40,400 bases of DNA, from NCBI RefSeq assembly GCF_003337275.1, contig NZ_QPJQ01000028.1:1-40400 (forward strand). Reading direction: 5' to 3'. Below the pieces are notes generated by a model, which saw only the letters and a list, made by a program, of their open reading frames with translations, searched no databases and was not told where the DNA came from. This document shows positions 1 through 9,300 of this stretch, in pieces. Origin of the DNA: Marinomonas foliarum. GTDB lineage: Bacteria; Pseudomonadota; Gammaproteobacteria; Pseudomonadales; Marinomonadaceae. A program made the translations under genes and the position numbers. Position 1 is the first letter of the stretch, and each line of letters begins with the position of its first letter.

Positions 1-1025
1 ATGTGGTAGTCGGGGCCAACTTTGGCTCGTTTGGTTTCGGTGTACAGGTAACGCTGCCTAAGAAGGGGCTTTAATGCAGGTTTATCGAGTTTGTCGAACA
101 ACGCTTGGCGACTAGCACCGTACTGTTTCATTTCACACTGATTGAGCCCGTTCATCAGTTCACGAATCGCAAGGTTCAACGCGTTGAGAGTATGGAAGGT
201 TTGATGTCTCAACCGCATCATGATCCAGCGCTCAACAAGAAGCACCGCGTTCTCTGCTTTGGCTTTGTCTTTCGGTTTGTAAGGTCGAGCTGGCATCACA
301 GCGGTTTGATAATGATTGGCCAACTTTTGATAGCTGTCGTTCAGCCTTGGCTCATAGCGATTGGCTCTCGTTACCGCACTGCGTAGATTATCAGGAACCA
401 AGAGTTGCGGTACGCCACCGAAGTGTTCGAACGCATTAACATGGGCTTCTAGCCAGTCGCACTTACCCTGGCTTGGGAAGGCTTCAACATAGGTGTAATT
501 GGACGCACCTAAGGTCGCCACGAACACTTCCGCTTCTCTTACTTCGCCTGTGTCAGGATTAACCACCTGGAGCCTAGGCCCACAGTAGTCAATAAACAAC
601 TTGTCACCTGCAGTATGAAGTTGACGCATGCTGCGCTTTTGAGTTTTAAACCAACGAGTGAAGTGTTCGCAGAACTGAGTGTAGGCATAAGCCTGCTCTT
701 GATATTGCTCGTGATATTCCTGCCAGAGCAACATCTTCGTCATGCCCTTACGTCGAAGTTCGACCGCGTATTGAGTGAAGTCAGGCATGACTTTCTTACG
801 ACTGGTTTTCTTTGAATGGTAGAGAGCGTGCGTCAAATCGGTGTCGTAACAGTGCTCAGGCAGTGGCCATCCTAATTGACTTTGTTTAAAGCGAGTTAAG
901 AGTTCCGATATCGTGGAAGAGCCGAGATTGAGGCAAGAAGCGATACTACGATTCGATAGGCCGCAGTCGTACTTCAGCCGTAAAACCTCTTTAATTTTAT
1001 TCATTGGGGTTCTCTTTTTGGTCAT
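1..1025 (-). CDS. istA: IS21-family transposase IstA (partial, N-terminal 341 residues)
   Basis: The frame is open from the ATG at 1023-1025 to the window edge without a stop. It encodes a DDE integrase-type transposase. An N-terminal HTH region starts MTKKRTPMNKIKEVLRLKY. Catalytic-core landmarks follow in order: FIDYCG (first Asp), PDNLRSAV (second Asp), and KDKAKAENAVLLVERW carrying the Glu. The order and spacing match IS21/IS1326-type IstA proteins of about 500 residues. A closely related but 3'-truncated copy lies at 29787-30123. The gene appears intact as far as it can be read. Confidence 0.85.
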   Translation of the reverse strand, partial: MTKKRTPMNKIKEVLRLKYDCGLSNRSIASCLNLGSSTISELLTRFKQSQLGWPLPEHCYDTDLTHALYHSKKTSRKKVMPDFTQYAVELRRKGMTKMLLWQEYHEQYQEQAYAYTQFCEHFTRWFKTQKRSMRQLHTAGDKLFIDYCGPRLQVVNPDTGEVREAEVFVATLGASNYTYVEAFPSQGKCDWLEAHVNAFEHFGGVPQLLVPDNLRSAVTRANRYEPRLNDSYQKLANHYQTAVMPARPYKPKDKAKAENAVLLVERWIMMRLRHQTFHTLNALNLAIRELMNGLNQCEMKQYGASRQALFDKLDKPALKPLLRQRYLYTETKRAKVGPDYH

Positions 1026-1209
1026 GGTCGCTTCCTTACCTTCTAGTTTTAGAAGTAAAGAATAGCGAGCTATTGATTTAAAAGAGAAAAAAGAAGGATT
1101 TCGGTCATTCCGACCGCACATTTCGCTAATCCGATCACTGATTTCGGAGTGAGGCTAAAAGTGGCCGGATAATACCGAAATGACTGGTCGGAATGCTCCG
1201 AAATATGCA
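1..1209 (-). mobile_element. IS21-family element, istA-side end, runs off the window
   Basis: This is the terminal part of an IS21-family insertion sequence. It holds the start of istA and about 180 bases of terminal DNA (1026-1209) with repeated TTCCGA/TCGGAA motifs, as expected of the multi-repeat ends of IS21 elements. The outer end is placed near 1209 because a second copy at 29771-30308 has the same last bases (TGCTCCGAAATATGCA) and the two sequences diverge just after. The flank here is an IS3-family transposase tail. The other half of the element (rest of istA, istB) lies outside the window. Confidence 0.8.
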
Positions 1210-1210
1210 T

Positions 1211-1363
1211 TTGATTGAACGCTGTAGAACTTTTAAAGAATTAGAGAGGCAGATTAGTGAATCTATTGATATTTATAATAGATATCGACCTCACTTAAGT
1301 CTTAATATGGAAACACCAGAAGAAGTGCATGAAAAAGCCAGCATGGAATCCATACTGGCTTAA
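1211..1363 (+). pseudogene. IS3-family transposase OrfB, C-terminal fragment
   Basis: Fifty codons ending at TAA 1361-1363 read LIERCRTFKELERQISESID and then IYNRYRPHLSLNMETPEEVH. YN-x2-RPH-x-SL-x4-TP is the signature of the C-terminal end of IS3-family (IS150-like) OrfB integrases, after the catalytic Glu. The rest of the gene is missing: the IS21 end at 1209 abuts the fragment. It is not the same IS3 type as the copies at 15 kb, 28 kb and 40 kb. Confidence 0.75.
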
Positions 1364-1458
1364 CAAAAATCGTCAACGTATTTTAGGACGAGACATACCT
1401 CCAAGCTCTACCAATCTATCTGATAACACGCTAAGAAGGTAACAGACGCTGGGTATCT

Positions 1459-2736
1459 TTAGACAACGTTCTCTTTCCAGAGCTCACGCCAATCGGACTC
1501 TTTTGGAACAACGCCCTGGAATGAAGCGATTTTCGCTTGTGGAATCGACGGATTGGTTCCAATTGCAGGTTCACCGTTAGCAACTTTCTGCGCAGCTTCA
1601 ACCATGACGCGGCGAAACTCAACAATTGCTAGATCCGAAGCGCCAAGAATATCATCGGTGCGGTTCACGATTGGCCCCATAGATACCCACATTGCGATAT
1701 CCTGATTTGGAATACCCGAAATACCCGTGAAATCACCCTCTTTCATCTTGAGCCGATCCTGACGGAACCGGTTTTCCATGTTACCGACTGTTGCCCAAGT
1801 AATTGGATCAACATCAACACCAGGAACAGCATGAGCAAACTCACGCCAAGCCTTAGTATCGGGAGTAGTTTCTGGGTTACCCCAAGCAATGAAGTGGAAA
1901 TTCGAGTTTTTGTTGTCAATCGGCACGATAACAGCAGACACATTATATGATGTGTTTGGTGGAATCATTGCATAGTACGGCGCAACATACTGAGTTAGTC
2001 GAATGTAATCATGCGTACTTGCGTTGCTGATAGGACGGCGAATTGCGCAATACTGGAAACCGTAATCGGTTCTAGCTGCCTGCATACGAGGTGACTTATC
2101 CGTAGTCGGGCGATACCAGCTCTTGTCATCAGCAGCAGCACTATCGACTTTAGCTGGCACCATATCAGACGAGTGCAGAGATGAAGAGTGAGCAGAGTCA
2201 ATTTGACCTTCAAGGATCTGAGCCCAGTTCGCAGGAATTCGAATTTTCAGAATTGAAACTTGAACTTCTTTATTAGGTGCGAATGCAGGCAGCTGGAATT
2301 CAGGCTCTTTGCCTTCTTCACCAAGCCAAGCCCAGAGGAAACCGCCCCATTCGACAGTTTTGTAAGACTTGTGTTTTACTTTAGAGCACATGCTCTTTTC
2401 AGTCTCAGGAGGCTCAGACGCCATAGCTACCGCGTTACCTTCCACGTCAAACTTCCAACCGTGGTAAAGACAACGAATACCACAGCCCTCGTTACGACCG
2501 AATACCAATGAAGCCAACCGATGTGGGCATAGTTCATCCAGAAGTCCAACGCGACCTTCTGTGTCACGGAAAGCAACCATACGAGAACCCAGTACTTCAA
2601 CTAATACAGGTGTCCCATCGTTATCTTTGACTTCTTCTAGCAAACACACAGGCGTCCAATGCTGTCGCATCAAATCTCCCATTGGATCCCCAGGCATAAC
2701 ATGTGTTAGCAACTTATTCTCTTCAGGCGTTAGCAT
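1459..2736 (-). CDS. ophA2: Rieske non-heme iron oxygenase, phthalate 4,5-dioxygenase type (oxygenase component)
   Basis: This 425-residue protein is a Rieske ring-hydroxylating oxygenase. The [2Fe-2S] ligands are C70-P-H72 and C89-L-Y-H92. The mononuclear iron site is D180-x2-H183-x4-H188, with D346 (in NQDIAMW) as the probable carboxylate ligand. Length and the EGQIDSAHSSSLHSSD segment fit the phthalate dioxygenase/phenoxybenzoate dioxygenase group, which uses only a two-component chain. The start has a good ribosome binding site (AGGAGA, 8 bases upstream). It diverges from its likely reductase at 3156 across a 420-base regulatory region. Phthalate as substrate is inferred from the neighbours: a Pht4-like dehydrogenase, a decarboxylase and an ophE-like nadC. 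A related aromatic carboxylate remains possible. Confidence 0.85.
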   Translation of the reverse strand: MLTPEENKLLTHVMPGDPMGDLMRQHWTPVCLLEEVKDNDGTPVLVEVLGSRMVAFRDTEGRVGLLDELCPHRLASLVFGRNEGCGIRCLYHGWKFDVEGNAVAMASEPPETEKSMCSKVKHKSYKTVEWGGFLWAWLGEEGKEPEFQLPAFAPNKEVQVSILKIRIPANWAQILEGQIDSAHSSSLHSSDMVPAKVDSAAADDKSWYRPTTDKSPRMQAARTDYGFQYCAIRRPISNASTHDYIRLTQYVAPYYAMIPPNTSYNVSAVIVPIDNKNSNFHFIAWGNPETTPDTKAWREFAHAVPGVDVDPITWATVGNMENRFRQDRLKMKEGDFTGISGIPNQDIAMWVSMGPIVNRTDDILGASDLAIVEFRRVMVEAAQKVANGEPAIGTNPSIPQAKIASFQGVVPKESDWRELWKENVV

Positions 2737-2896
2737 CTTCTGCTCTCCTAATTATAATTTTTATTCAAAAATGAGGCCAACTTTTCCCGTGATCAACTTT
2801 GAACAAGGCCTACCAATCTCAGGTGGACCAACGTAGAAGTTAACCCGAACTTATTTACTCAGCCTGCAAAGGCGGATCTATCAAATCCGTCCACAT

Positions 2897-2925
2897 ATCT
2901 TAGATATCTAATTTATTATTTACAA
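2897..2925 (-). promoter_or_regulatory. Predicted sigma70 promoter of the Rieske oxygenase gene
   Basis: On the minus strand TTGTAA (2920-2925) is followed, after 17 bases, by TAAGAT (2897-2902). Palindrome 1 (2900-2911) overlaps the spacer and the first three bases of the -10 box. This is the same placement as palindrome 4 relative to the opposite promoter, and supports both calls. The transcription start is not shown by the sequence. Confidence 0.5.
2900..2911. promoter_or_regulatory. Operator-like palindrome 1, TTAGATATCTAA
   Basis: This is a perfect 12-base palindrome of the form TTAG-N4-CTAA, overlapping the minus-strand -10 box. It is the first of four copies starting at 2900, 2933, 2963 and 2996. 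It is a likely site for the MarR protein encoded at 12649-13131, which is an inference. Confidence 0.6.
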
Positions 2926-2932
2926 GAAAAAA

Positions 2933-2944
2933 ATAGCTAGCTAA
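2933..2944. promoter_or_regulatory. Operator-like palindrome 2, ATAGCTAGCTAA
   Basis: This is a one-mismatch version of TTAG-N4-CTAA with a perfect inner TAGCTAGCTA. It lies 33 bases after palindrome 1. Confidence 0.55.
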
Positions 2945-2962
2945 TATTTTTCAGCCGAATTA

Positions 2963-2974
2963 TTAGATGGCTAC
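2963..2974. promoter_or_regulatory. Operator-like palindrome 3, TTAGATGGCTAC
   Basis: This is the weakest copy of TTAG-N4-CTAA (last base differs). It lies 30 bases after palindrome 2 and 33 before palindrome 4, so it keeps the register of the array. Confidence 0.45.
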
Positions 2975-2982
2975 TTTTTATC

Positions 2983-3010
2983 TTGATAAAAAAAATTAGC
3001 ATGCTAATAT
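2983..3010 (+). promoter_or_regulatory. Predicted sigma70 promoter of the reductase operon, with palindrome 4 inside
   Basis: TTGATA (2983-2988) and TAATAT (3005-3010) are separated by 16 bases. The perfect palindrome TTAGCATGCTAA (2996-3007, extending to ATTAGCATGCTAAT at 2995-3008) covers most of the spacer and the first half of the -10 box. A repressor bound there would block RNA polymerase. The leader to the ATG at 3156 is about 140 bases. Confidence 0.55.
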
Positions 3011-3155
3011 ATTTGATTTCGAGCAACTATAGTATTCTTTCAAAATGCTTTATAGACAACTTTATATATAGATAACTTTATATGTTGTTGGTTTAAAAGT
3101 ACTTGGTCTAGACAGAACCAGACTCTAACAACTACAAAACGGAGACAATAAGAAC

Positions 3156-4085
3156 ATGAAAATGATAGTTACTGCTCGGAGAGCTCTGACAAGCGACATC
3201 GAGGAGTTCACCCTCACATCGACAGATGGGCAAGACCTTCACAGAGCAGAACCTGGTGCTCACATAACTATAACTACACCGTCTGGAGCTCATAGGCGCT
3301 TCTCCCTCGTTCATCCGGGAGACAACCTCAGCTCTTATACAGTAGCCATAAAGCTAGAGCCTAAGTCTCGTGGTGGATCTGAGTCTATGCACAAAGATGC
3401 AACCATCGGAACTATTCTCGATGTCGAGAAACCTGAGAACGAGTTTCCTCTCGGATACAGCCACGCAGCGTTGCTGATTGCTGGAGGAATTGGTATCACT
3501 CCTATCTATTCAATGGCTCAAGCGCTAAAAGAGGAAGGAAGAAAATTCAGAGTCGTCTACTGTTCTCGAGAAGAGGAACAGACTGCTTATCTAGACGAAC
3601 TAAAAGAGTTGTGCGGCAGCGATCTCACGCTGCATTTCTCTCAAGGCAACCCGGGCGGGCGGCTAGATTTCTGGGATCTATTAATGACCCCGACTGTCGA
3701 ACATATATACTGCTGCGGGCCCGAGGCGATCATGGAAGAAGTATTAGCGGTTACAGGACACTGGCCGGATGGTCGTGTCCATCTGGAAAAATTTATGCCC
3801 GTTGAGGTCATTAGAGAGAACGACAGAGGTTTTACAGTCACGCTAACCAACTCTGGTAAGGAGTTCGAAGTCCCTGCAGATAAGACAATACTTGAGGCAA
3901 TGCGTGACAACGATTTTGTTTTTACTAGCTCATGTGAAAATGGCACGTGCGGGACCTGTAAATGTCGCTATACCGAAGGTGAAGTTGATCATCGGGACCT
4001 CGTACTAATGAACGATGAAAAGGACTCTCAGATCATGGTCTGTGTTTCGCGCGCAAAAGGAGATCACCTTGTCCTCGACCTATAA
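3156..4085 (+). CDS. ophA1: Phthalate dioxygenase reductase-type flavoprotein with C-terminal [2Fe-2S] ferredoxin
   Basis: This 309-residue reductase passes electrons from NAD(P)H through FMN and a plant-type [2Fe-2S] centre to the Rieske oxygenase. Visible parts in order: the flavin-binding motif R48-F-S-L, the pyridine-nucleotide loop A109-GGIGITP, and a C-terminal ferredoxin domain with C260-x4-C265-x2-C268-x27-C296. Domain order and length are those of phthalate dioxygenase reductase (class IA). A second ATG lies 6 bases downstream and could be the true start. It leads an operon with the dehydrogenase (overlapping start) and the decarboxylase. It resembles the reductase half of the P450 fusion at 34591. 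Confidence 0.88.
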   Translation: MKMIVTARRALTSDIEEFTLTSTDGQDLHRAEPGAHITITTPSGAHRRFSLVHPGDNLSSYTVAIKLEPKSRGGSESMHKDATIGTILDVEKPENEFPLGYSHAALLIAGGIGITPIYSMAQALKEEGRKFRVVYCSREEEQTAYLDELKELCGSDLTLHFSQGNPGGRLDFWDLLMTPTVEHIYCCGPEAIMEEVLAVTGHWPDGRVHLEKFMPVEVIRENDRGFTVTLTNSGKEFEVPADKTILEAMRDNDFVFTSSCENGTCGTCKCRYTEGEVDHRDLVLMNDEKDSQIMVCVSRAKGDHLVLDL

Positions 4086-5235
4086 TCCTATCCGGCTCGG
4101 AGTCGTCGGGCTTGGCAGAGCATTTGCTCTATCAGCCCCCGCAATTAGTTCTCATTCGGGCATTGATCTAGTCGCAGCGGCCGAGCCCAATCGTGCTCAT
4201 CGGGAGGCGTTTACCAAGGCTTTTCATGGTGATACGTACGCGGATATCCAGACGATGCTCGACGAAGCAGATATCGAGGCCGTCTACATCTCAACCCCTC
4301 ATGGACTTCACAAAGAACATGCTTTGACCGCCATCGAGGCAGGAAAGCATGTACTGGTGGAAAAGCCAATGACCATTCCCCTAGCTGACGCTACTGAGAT
4401 GATAAAGGCTGCTGAGCAGGCTGGAGTAACGCTAATTGTCGGCCCCAGTCACAGTTTCGACGGTCCGGTTGCTCTGGCTGAAAAGCTAATCAAAAGCGGT
4501 GAGATCGGACGAGTCCGAATGATTCATGCATTTTATGCAACCGATTTTCTTTACCGCCCAAGAACTTCTGCCGAACTTTCAACCGACCTCGGTGGCGGTG
4601 TAGTCTTCAGCCAGGCTGTACATCAAGTCGACCTAGTTAGACGACTAGCAGGAAAGCCCGCTCAACGAGTAACCGCTAGAACAGGCGGTGCTTGGGATTC
4701 AGAACGACCGACCGAAGGCGCCTACTCCATGCTGATCGACTTTGAAGATGAGCTGTTTGCAAGCCTCACCTACTCTGGATATGCACACTTTGATGGAGAC
4801 CGTCTTATGGGTGACATCTCGGAACTGGGCACACCTAAATCTCCAGATACCGGTGAAACCGCTAGACAAAAGCTCACAACCGTAGCCAATGAAGCAGACT
4901 TCAAAACTTCACGTGGATTCGTATCGCTTGAGAGCTGTCCGAAAGCCGATACGCACGAACATTTCGGACAAGTTTTCGTCTTTGGTGATCTCGGTGATCT
5001 GCGCCTAACGCCAACAGGGGTAGAGGTCCACAATATCAAAGGATGCGCCTTTCACGAAGCCCCTTTCAGAACCAGTAGAGCAGAAGTCTTCGACACGCTC
5101 TTTGAGGCTGTGCGTAATCGAGTACTCCCTTTACAGGACGGATACTGGGGACGTGCATCACTGGAAATCTGTCATGCGCTTCTCGCAAGCGAAGCTTCCA
5201 AGGATACGACTTCCCTTTCGCACCAACACAATTAA
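4069..5235 (+). CDS. ophB: Gfo/Idh/MocA-family dehydrogenase, probable phthalate cis-dihydrodiol dehydrogenase
   Basis: The start chosen is TTG at 4069: it is preceded by AAGGAG (4057-4062) at ideal spacing and gives LSSTYNPIRLGVVGLGRAF, placing the Rossmann fold at the N-terminus. The in-frame ATG at 4015 would add 18 reductase-antiphase residues and has no such signal. The 388-residue product has the GVVGLG nucleotide motif and the VEKPMT motif of the Gfo/Idh/MocA family. Pht4, the 4,5-dihydro-4,5-dihydroxyphthalate dehydrogenase of Pseudomonas, belongs to this family, which fits a role in re-aromatising the dihydrodiol. It overlaps the reductase gene by 17 bases, suggesting translational coupling. 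Confidence 0.8.
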   Translation: MSSTYNPIRLGVVGLGRAFALSAPAISSHSGIDLVAAAEPNRAHREAFTKAFHGDTYADIQTMLDEADIEAVYISTPHGLHKEHALTAIEAGKHVLVEKPMTIPLADATEMIKAAEQAGVTLIVGPSHSFDGPVALAEKLIKSGEIGRVRMIHAFYATDFLYRPRTSAELSTDLGGGVVFSQAVHQVDLVRRLAGKPAQRVTARTGGAWDSERPTEGAYSMLIDFEDELFASLTYSGYAHFDGDRLMGDISELGTPKSPDTGETARQKLTTVANEADFKTSRGFVSLESCPKADTHEHFGQVFVFGDLGDLRLTPTGVEVHNIKGCAFHEAPFRTSRAEVFDTLFEAVRNRVLPLQDGYWGRASLEICHALLASEASKDTTSLSHQHN

Positions 5236-5255
5236 CAAGACGAAGATCAATAGCA

Positions 5256-5999
5256 ATGAGCGACATCAACCTAAGTGAAACGCTAGAAAATCTAGTTGAC
5301 GCCAATTTGATTCTATTCAACGAAGGCGTCTTAGATGCGTTTGGACACATAAGCGTTAGAAGCCCGACAAACACTGACCGATTTTACCTAGCCAGAAACA
5401 TGGCGCCCGGATTGGTCACAACTGACGACATCATCGAATTCGATATGAACGGTGAAGTATCAGATGGCGACACGAGGAAGGTTTATTTAGAACGATTCAT
5501 TCATAGTGAGATCTACAAATCTCGCCCCGATGTTATGTCTATCGTACATAGCCACTCCCCTTCCGTCGTACCGTTCAGCGTTGCTAAGGAAACACCACTA
5601 AGACCCATTTGCCACATGAGTGGATTTATTGGGACTCACGTGCCAATTTTTGAAATACGTGACCATGCCGGTGATAAAACATCTCTACTAATTACCGATA
5701 AATACCTAGGCGAGTCTCTATCAACTGAATTATCCAGCAACACTCTGGTACTCATGCGCGGTCACGGATCCACTGTCGTGGCGCCATCTATAAAGCTAGC
5801 GGTTTACCGGGCCGTCTACGTAGAAGTTAATGCAAAACTTCAATCCGAATCGATGAAGCTTGGCCCGATTGAGTATCTCACTCCTGGTGAAACCATCGCG
5901 TCACAAGCGGCCAACGAAGGTCAAGTAGAACGTCCATGGGCACTATGGAGAGCCCGAGCGAGACATGCGCAAAAAGAGTGGATTAGTTTTTACAAATAA
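5256..5999 (+). CDS. Class II aldolase/adducin-family protein, probable dihydroxyphthalate decarboxylase
   Basis: This 247-residue protein has the metal-binding fold of fuculose-phosphate aldolase relatives. The acid E79 lies in YLERFIHSEIY, and metal-ligand histidines H98-S-H100 and H170 (MRGHGS) are all present. Members of this family decarboxylate dihydroxyphthalate (PhtC of Arthrobacter). Here it is last in the reductase-dehydrogenase operon, 20 bases after the dehydrogenase, where a decarboxylase giving protocatechuate is needed. The classical Pht5/OphC decarboxylase is a different protein type, so this assignment rests on family and context. A 9-base inverted repeat (TTAGATAAC 6024-6032, GTTATCTAA 6051-6059) follows the stop codon. 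Confidence 0.75.
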   Translation: MSDINLSETLENLVDANLILFNEGVLDAFGHISVRSPTNTDRFYLARNMAPGLVTTDDIIEFDMNGEVSDGDTRKVYLERFIHSEIYKSRPDVMSIVHSHSPSVVPFSVAKETPLRPICHMSGFIGTHVPIFEIRDHAGDKTSLLITDKYLGESLSTELSSNTLVLMRGHGSTVVAPSIKLAVYRAVYVEVNAKLQSESMKLGPIEYLTPGETIASQAANEGQVERPWALWRARARHAQKEWISFYK

Positions 6000-6084
6000 A
6001 GTTCATTCAGAAAAAAGCGAAACTTAGATAACTGACGACTAGCCCGCTCGGTTATCTAATGCAGAACAAAGCCCGGCAGCGTCG

Positions 6085-6324
6085 GAGTCATACAGGAAGT
6101 CTACGGTAACCAAGGCTGACACAATTATTTACCGCTCCAGTCAGGTTGATTGTAGAACCTGCTCCCTGAAGGAACGCTGCTGCCCAGACACAATTTTTAG
6201 GAAGACAACTCAAAGTGTCCATGAAGCAGCACGTGATGTGGCAAGAGCGATAACCCCCACCGAAGAGTACGAGAATGTCAGCCGTAATCAGAGAAAGAAA
6301 GTCGAGGTGCTTTTCGCCCATATG
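6085..6324 (+). pseudogene. IS1182-family transposase, piece 1 of 3
   Basis: Reading codons from 6085 gives SYRKSTVTKADTIIYRSS, then QVDCRTCSLKERCCPDTIFR, then HEAARDVARAI and QRKKVEVLFAHM. This is the cysteine-rich region and C-terminal catalytic part of an IS1182-family DDE transposase. The 5' half is missing. The frame stops at the Tn3-family insertion: the last codons, CAT ATG, contain the 5-base target duplication ATATG (6320-6324) and continue at 9567. Confidence 0.75.
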
Positions 6325-9300
6325 GGGGTACTGGGGACATCCCCACAAACGGTCGCATAACTCCATAAATCCCACGGATACCAAGGCATCCAGAGGAGCC
6401 TTACTTTTAAATCCTTAGTTAATTGACTGGTTTATAGCCAGTTTCAGGTATGATCCGGCTTTTTGGTCCGCAAATGAAGCCCTCTCGCAAGCGCCTGACG
6501 ATTCTACATCAGCCAGAAATCCAAGACCTGTTTGGTCCGCCAAAGCTCACCGTTGAGGAGAAGAGGCTCTACTTTGCACTCAATGACCCGGAAATCGAAG
6601 CCTTTCATTCGATCCGTGACCGGCAGCAGCGCTGCTATTTTGTCTTGCTTCTGGGGTACTTCAAAGTAAAACCCGTCATGCTTAGCCTGGGTTATTCTGA
6701 TGTGCAGGATGATCTGGCATTTATCGCCAGCGAGTACTTTCCAGGGACAAAGCCAAAAAGAAAAAACCTAACAAAGTCTCAACGCTCTCGTCTCTATCAG
6801 CGCATCCTTGGTCTTCTTGATTACAGGCTCTATAACAATGATTGCCGTTCAAGTTTGATAGCGCACGCGGGCAAGACAGCTTTGGCGAGTATTGATGCTC
6901 GATATCTATTCGATAGTTGCAGTGATTATTTGGCACAGAATCGAATAGCCATCCCCAAGTATTATCTTCTCCAAGAACTCATCAGCTCAACAATAAATAA
7001 TGAAAGGCAGAGGTTGAGTGAAGTGCTTAAAAATTCGATGTCGGTGTCTTTGGTATCAAGCCTGGATAGCCTGCTCAGTACCGAAGCATCAACCACTCTG
7101 AGTGAAATCCGCAAATCGGCCAAGAACTTCTCTACATCCGAGCTGGAAAAGGAGTTGAAGATACATCAACGCATTGAGCCGTTTATTTCCGATATTGATG
7201 AGGTTGTCCAGCGGTTGGGGCTATCATTGAGCAATCTGAAACACTTTGCGTCACTGGTCGAGTATTACACTGTAACCAAGCTCCGTCGCTTCGAACGGGT
7301 TGTCCGATACCTGTACCTCACCTGCTATCTCCACGTTCGACATCGACAGGTGGTTGAGCACATGGCAGATGCGTTTGTGTATCACTGCCGGAAGCTGAAA
7401 GAAAACGGTAAGGCCTATGCCAAAGATGCCGCCTACCGTGAGTGGCATGAGGCCGCTGGCAATGTCAGCAAAGCCTCTGATCTGTTGCGCTTCTTTATTG
7501 ATGACTCCATCGATGAGTCAGTGCCTTTTGGCGAAATACGACAGAAAGCGGCAGGCCTGATCCGTCCGCAGGATATTGAATCGCTGTGTCTTTATCTCTC
7601 AGATCAGAAGCGGTCTTTGGGGCACTACACCTGGGAATACTATGATCAACAACGGGAGCTGATTGAAAAGACTCTGCGTCCAATCTTCCTGTCCCTACAA
7701 TTTCAAGCGTCAGAGAGAACTCGCGCACTGGGCTTGCAGATCAAACAAAGTCAATTAGACCTTCAGGAGTACGGCACCGTCAAAGACGCCGATCGGCGCT
7801 TGATCAAACCCCGTCATCAACACTTTGTTCTCCAGGGTGGGGCCCTCAACCCTTATCGCTACGAAGTACTGCTTTATTTGCTTATTCCGGGAAAGTTAGA
7901 TGGGCATCTGTACATTCCAAAATCGCTTAAACACCGGTGTTTAAGCGATGATCTGGTAAATGACAAGGCCTGGAAACAGAGAAAGAAGCTCATGCAGGAA
8001 TCACTGCTGAGCCGTATCACTACTCCACCAAATAAGTTGATGCAAGCCTTGGAGAAGGAGCTGATGGATAAGCTTGCTCATGTCGGCGAGAGAATCCAGA
8101 ACGGCGACAACCAAAACGTGGTGTTGCGTTCTCGAACCGGAAAAACTCAGTGGCGGCTTCCATCAACAGGCGTTAAACGTATGCTCAATAATCCTTTCTT
8201 CGAACAATTAAAACAGGTAAACGTGGCCGATCTCCTGCGGTTCGTAGATGAGGAAACCCAGTTCTTGGCCGACTTTGAACATGTCAGGCAAGTACAGTCA
8301 AAACAAGTGGTGAACCCTAATAACCTAATCGCTGCTATCATCGCCAACGGCACCAATTACGGCCTTTACCGTATGGCGCATATCTCAGATCGTTCCTATG
8401 AAGAGCTGCGTTCCACCCAAGCCAATTATCTGCGCATGGAAACCCTGAATCAGGCTAACGACACGATTAGTAACGCGATAGCCAAGTTGGAAATTTTTAA
8501 ATACTACAATATTCAAGAAGGAGCCCTGCATGCCAGTGTCGATGGGCAGAAGTTTGAATCCAGGCTTCATACTTTCAAAACTCGATTCTCCTCAAAATAC
8601 TTCGGCACTAACAAAGGGGTATCTGCTATGACTCTGGTGGCCAATCATGTGCCGATCAATGCCCGAGTTATCGGTGCCAACGAGCATGAATCCCATTATG
8701 TTTTCGACCTGCTGTTCAACAATACATCAGATATTAAGCCGGATATCTTGTCGACAGATACGCACGGTGTGAACCATGTAAACTTCGCGCTGCTGGATCT
8801 CTTTGGTTATACCTTTGCGCCACGCTATGCGCAGTTCAGCCGGGTAATTGAAGACCTGTTTAGCATCAATTATCACGATAATGAAAAGCCGATGTTGTCG
8901 CTAAAAAAACCAATCCGAGCAGGCTTGATCGTGCAGGAATGGGAAACTATCCAGCGTATCGTTATCTCACTCCAGCAGAAAACCACAACACAGGCATCTT
9001 TGACCCGAAAATTATCGACTTATAGCAAAAATCACCCGTTGTTACAGGCACTGACGGAGTATGATCGAATGATTAAAGCCATGTATATCTTGGAGTACAT
9101 AGACGATGCGAGTCTACGCAGCTATGTTCAACGTGCCCTCAACCGAGGGGAAGCCTACCACCAGCTGCGTAGAGCAGTTGCCTCGGTTAACGGCAATCGG
9201 TTCCGTGGCTCATCCGACCAGGAAATCGATATTTGGAATGAATGCGCTAGGCTGCTCACCAATGCCATTATCTATTTTAACTCGCTGATTTTGAGTAAGC

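Noticed and set aside
105..815. Two plus-strand frames of 93 and 66 codons
   Set aside because: They are antisense to the istA reading frame, which is continuous across the same bases.
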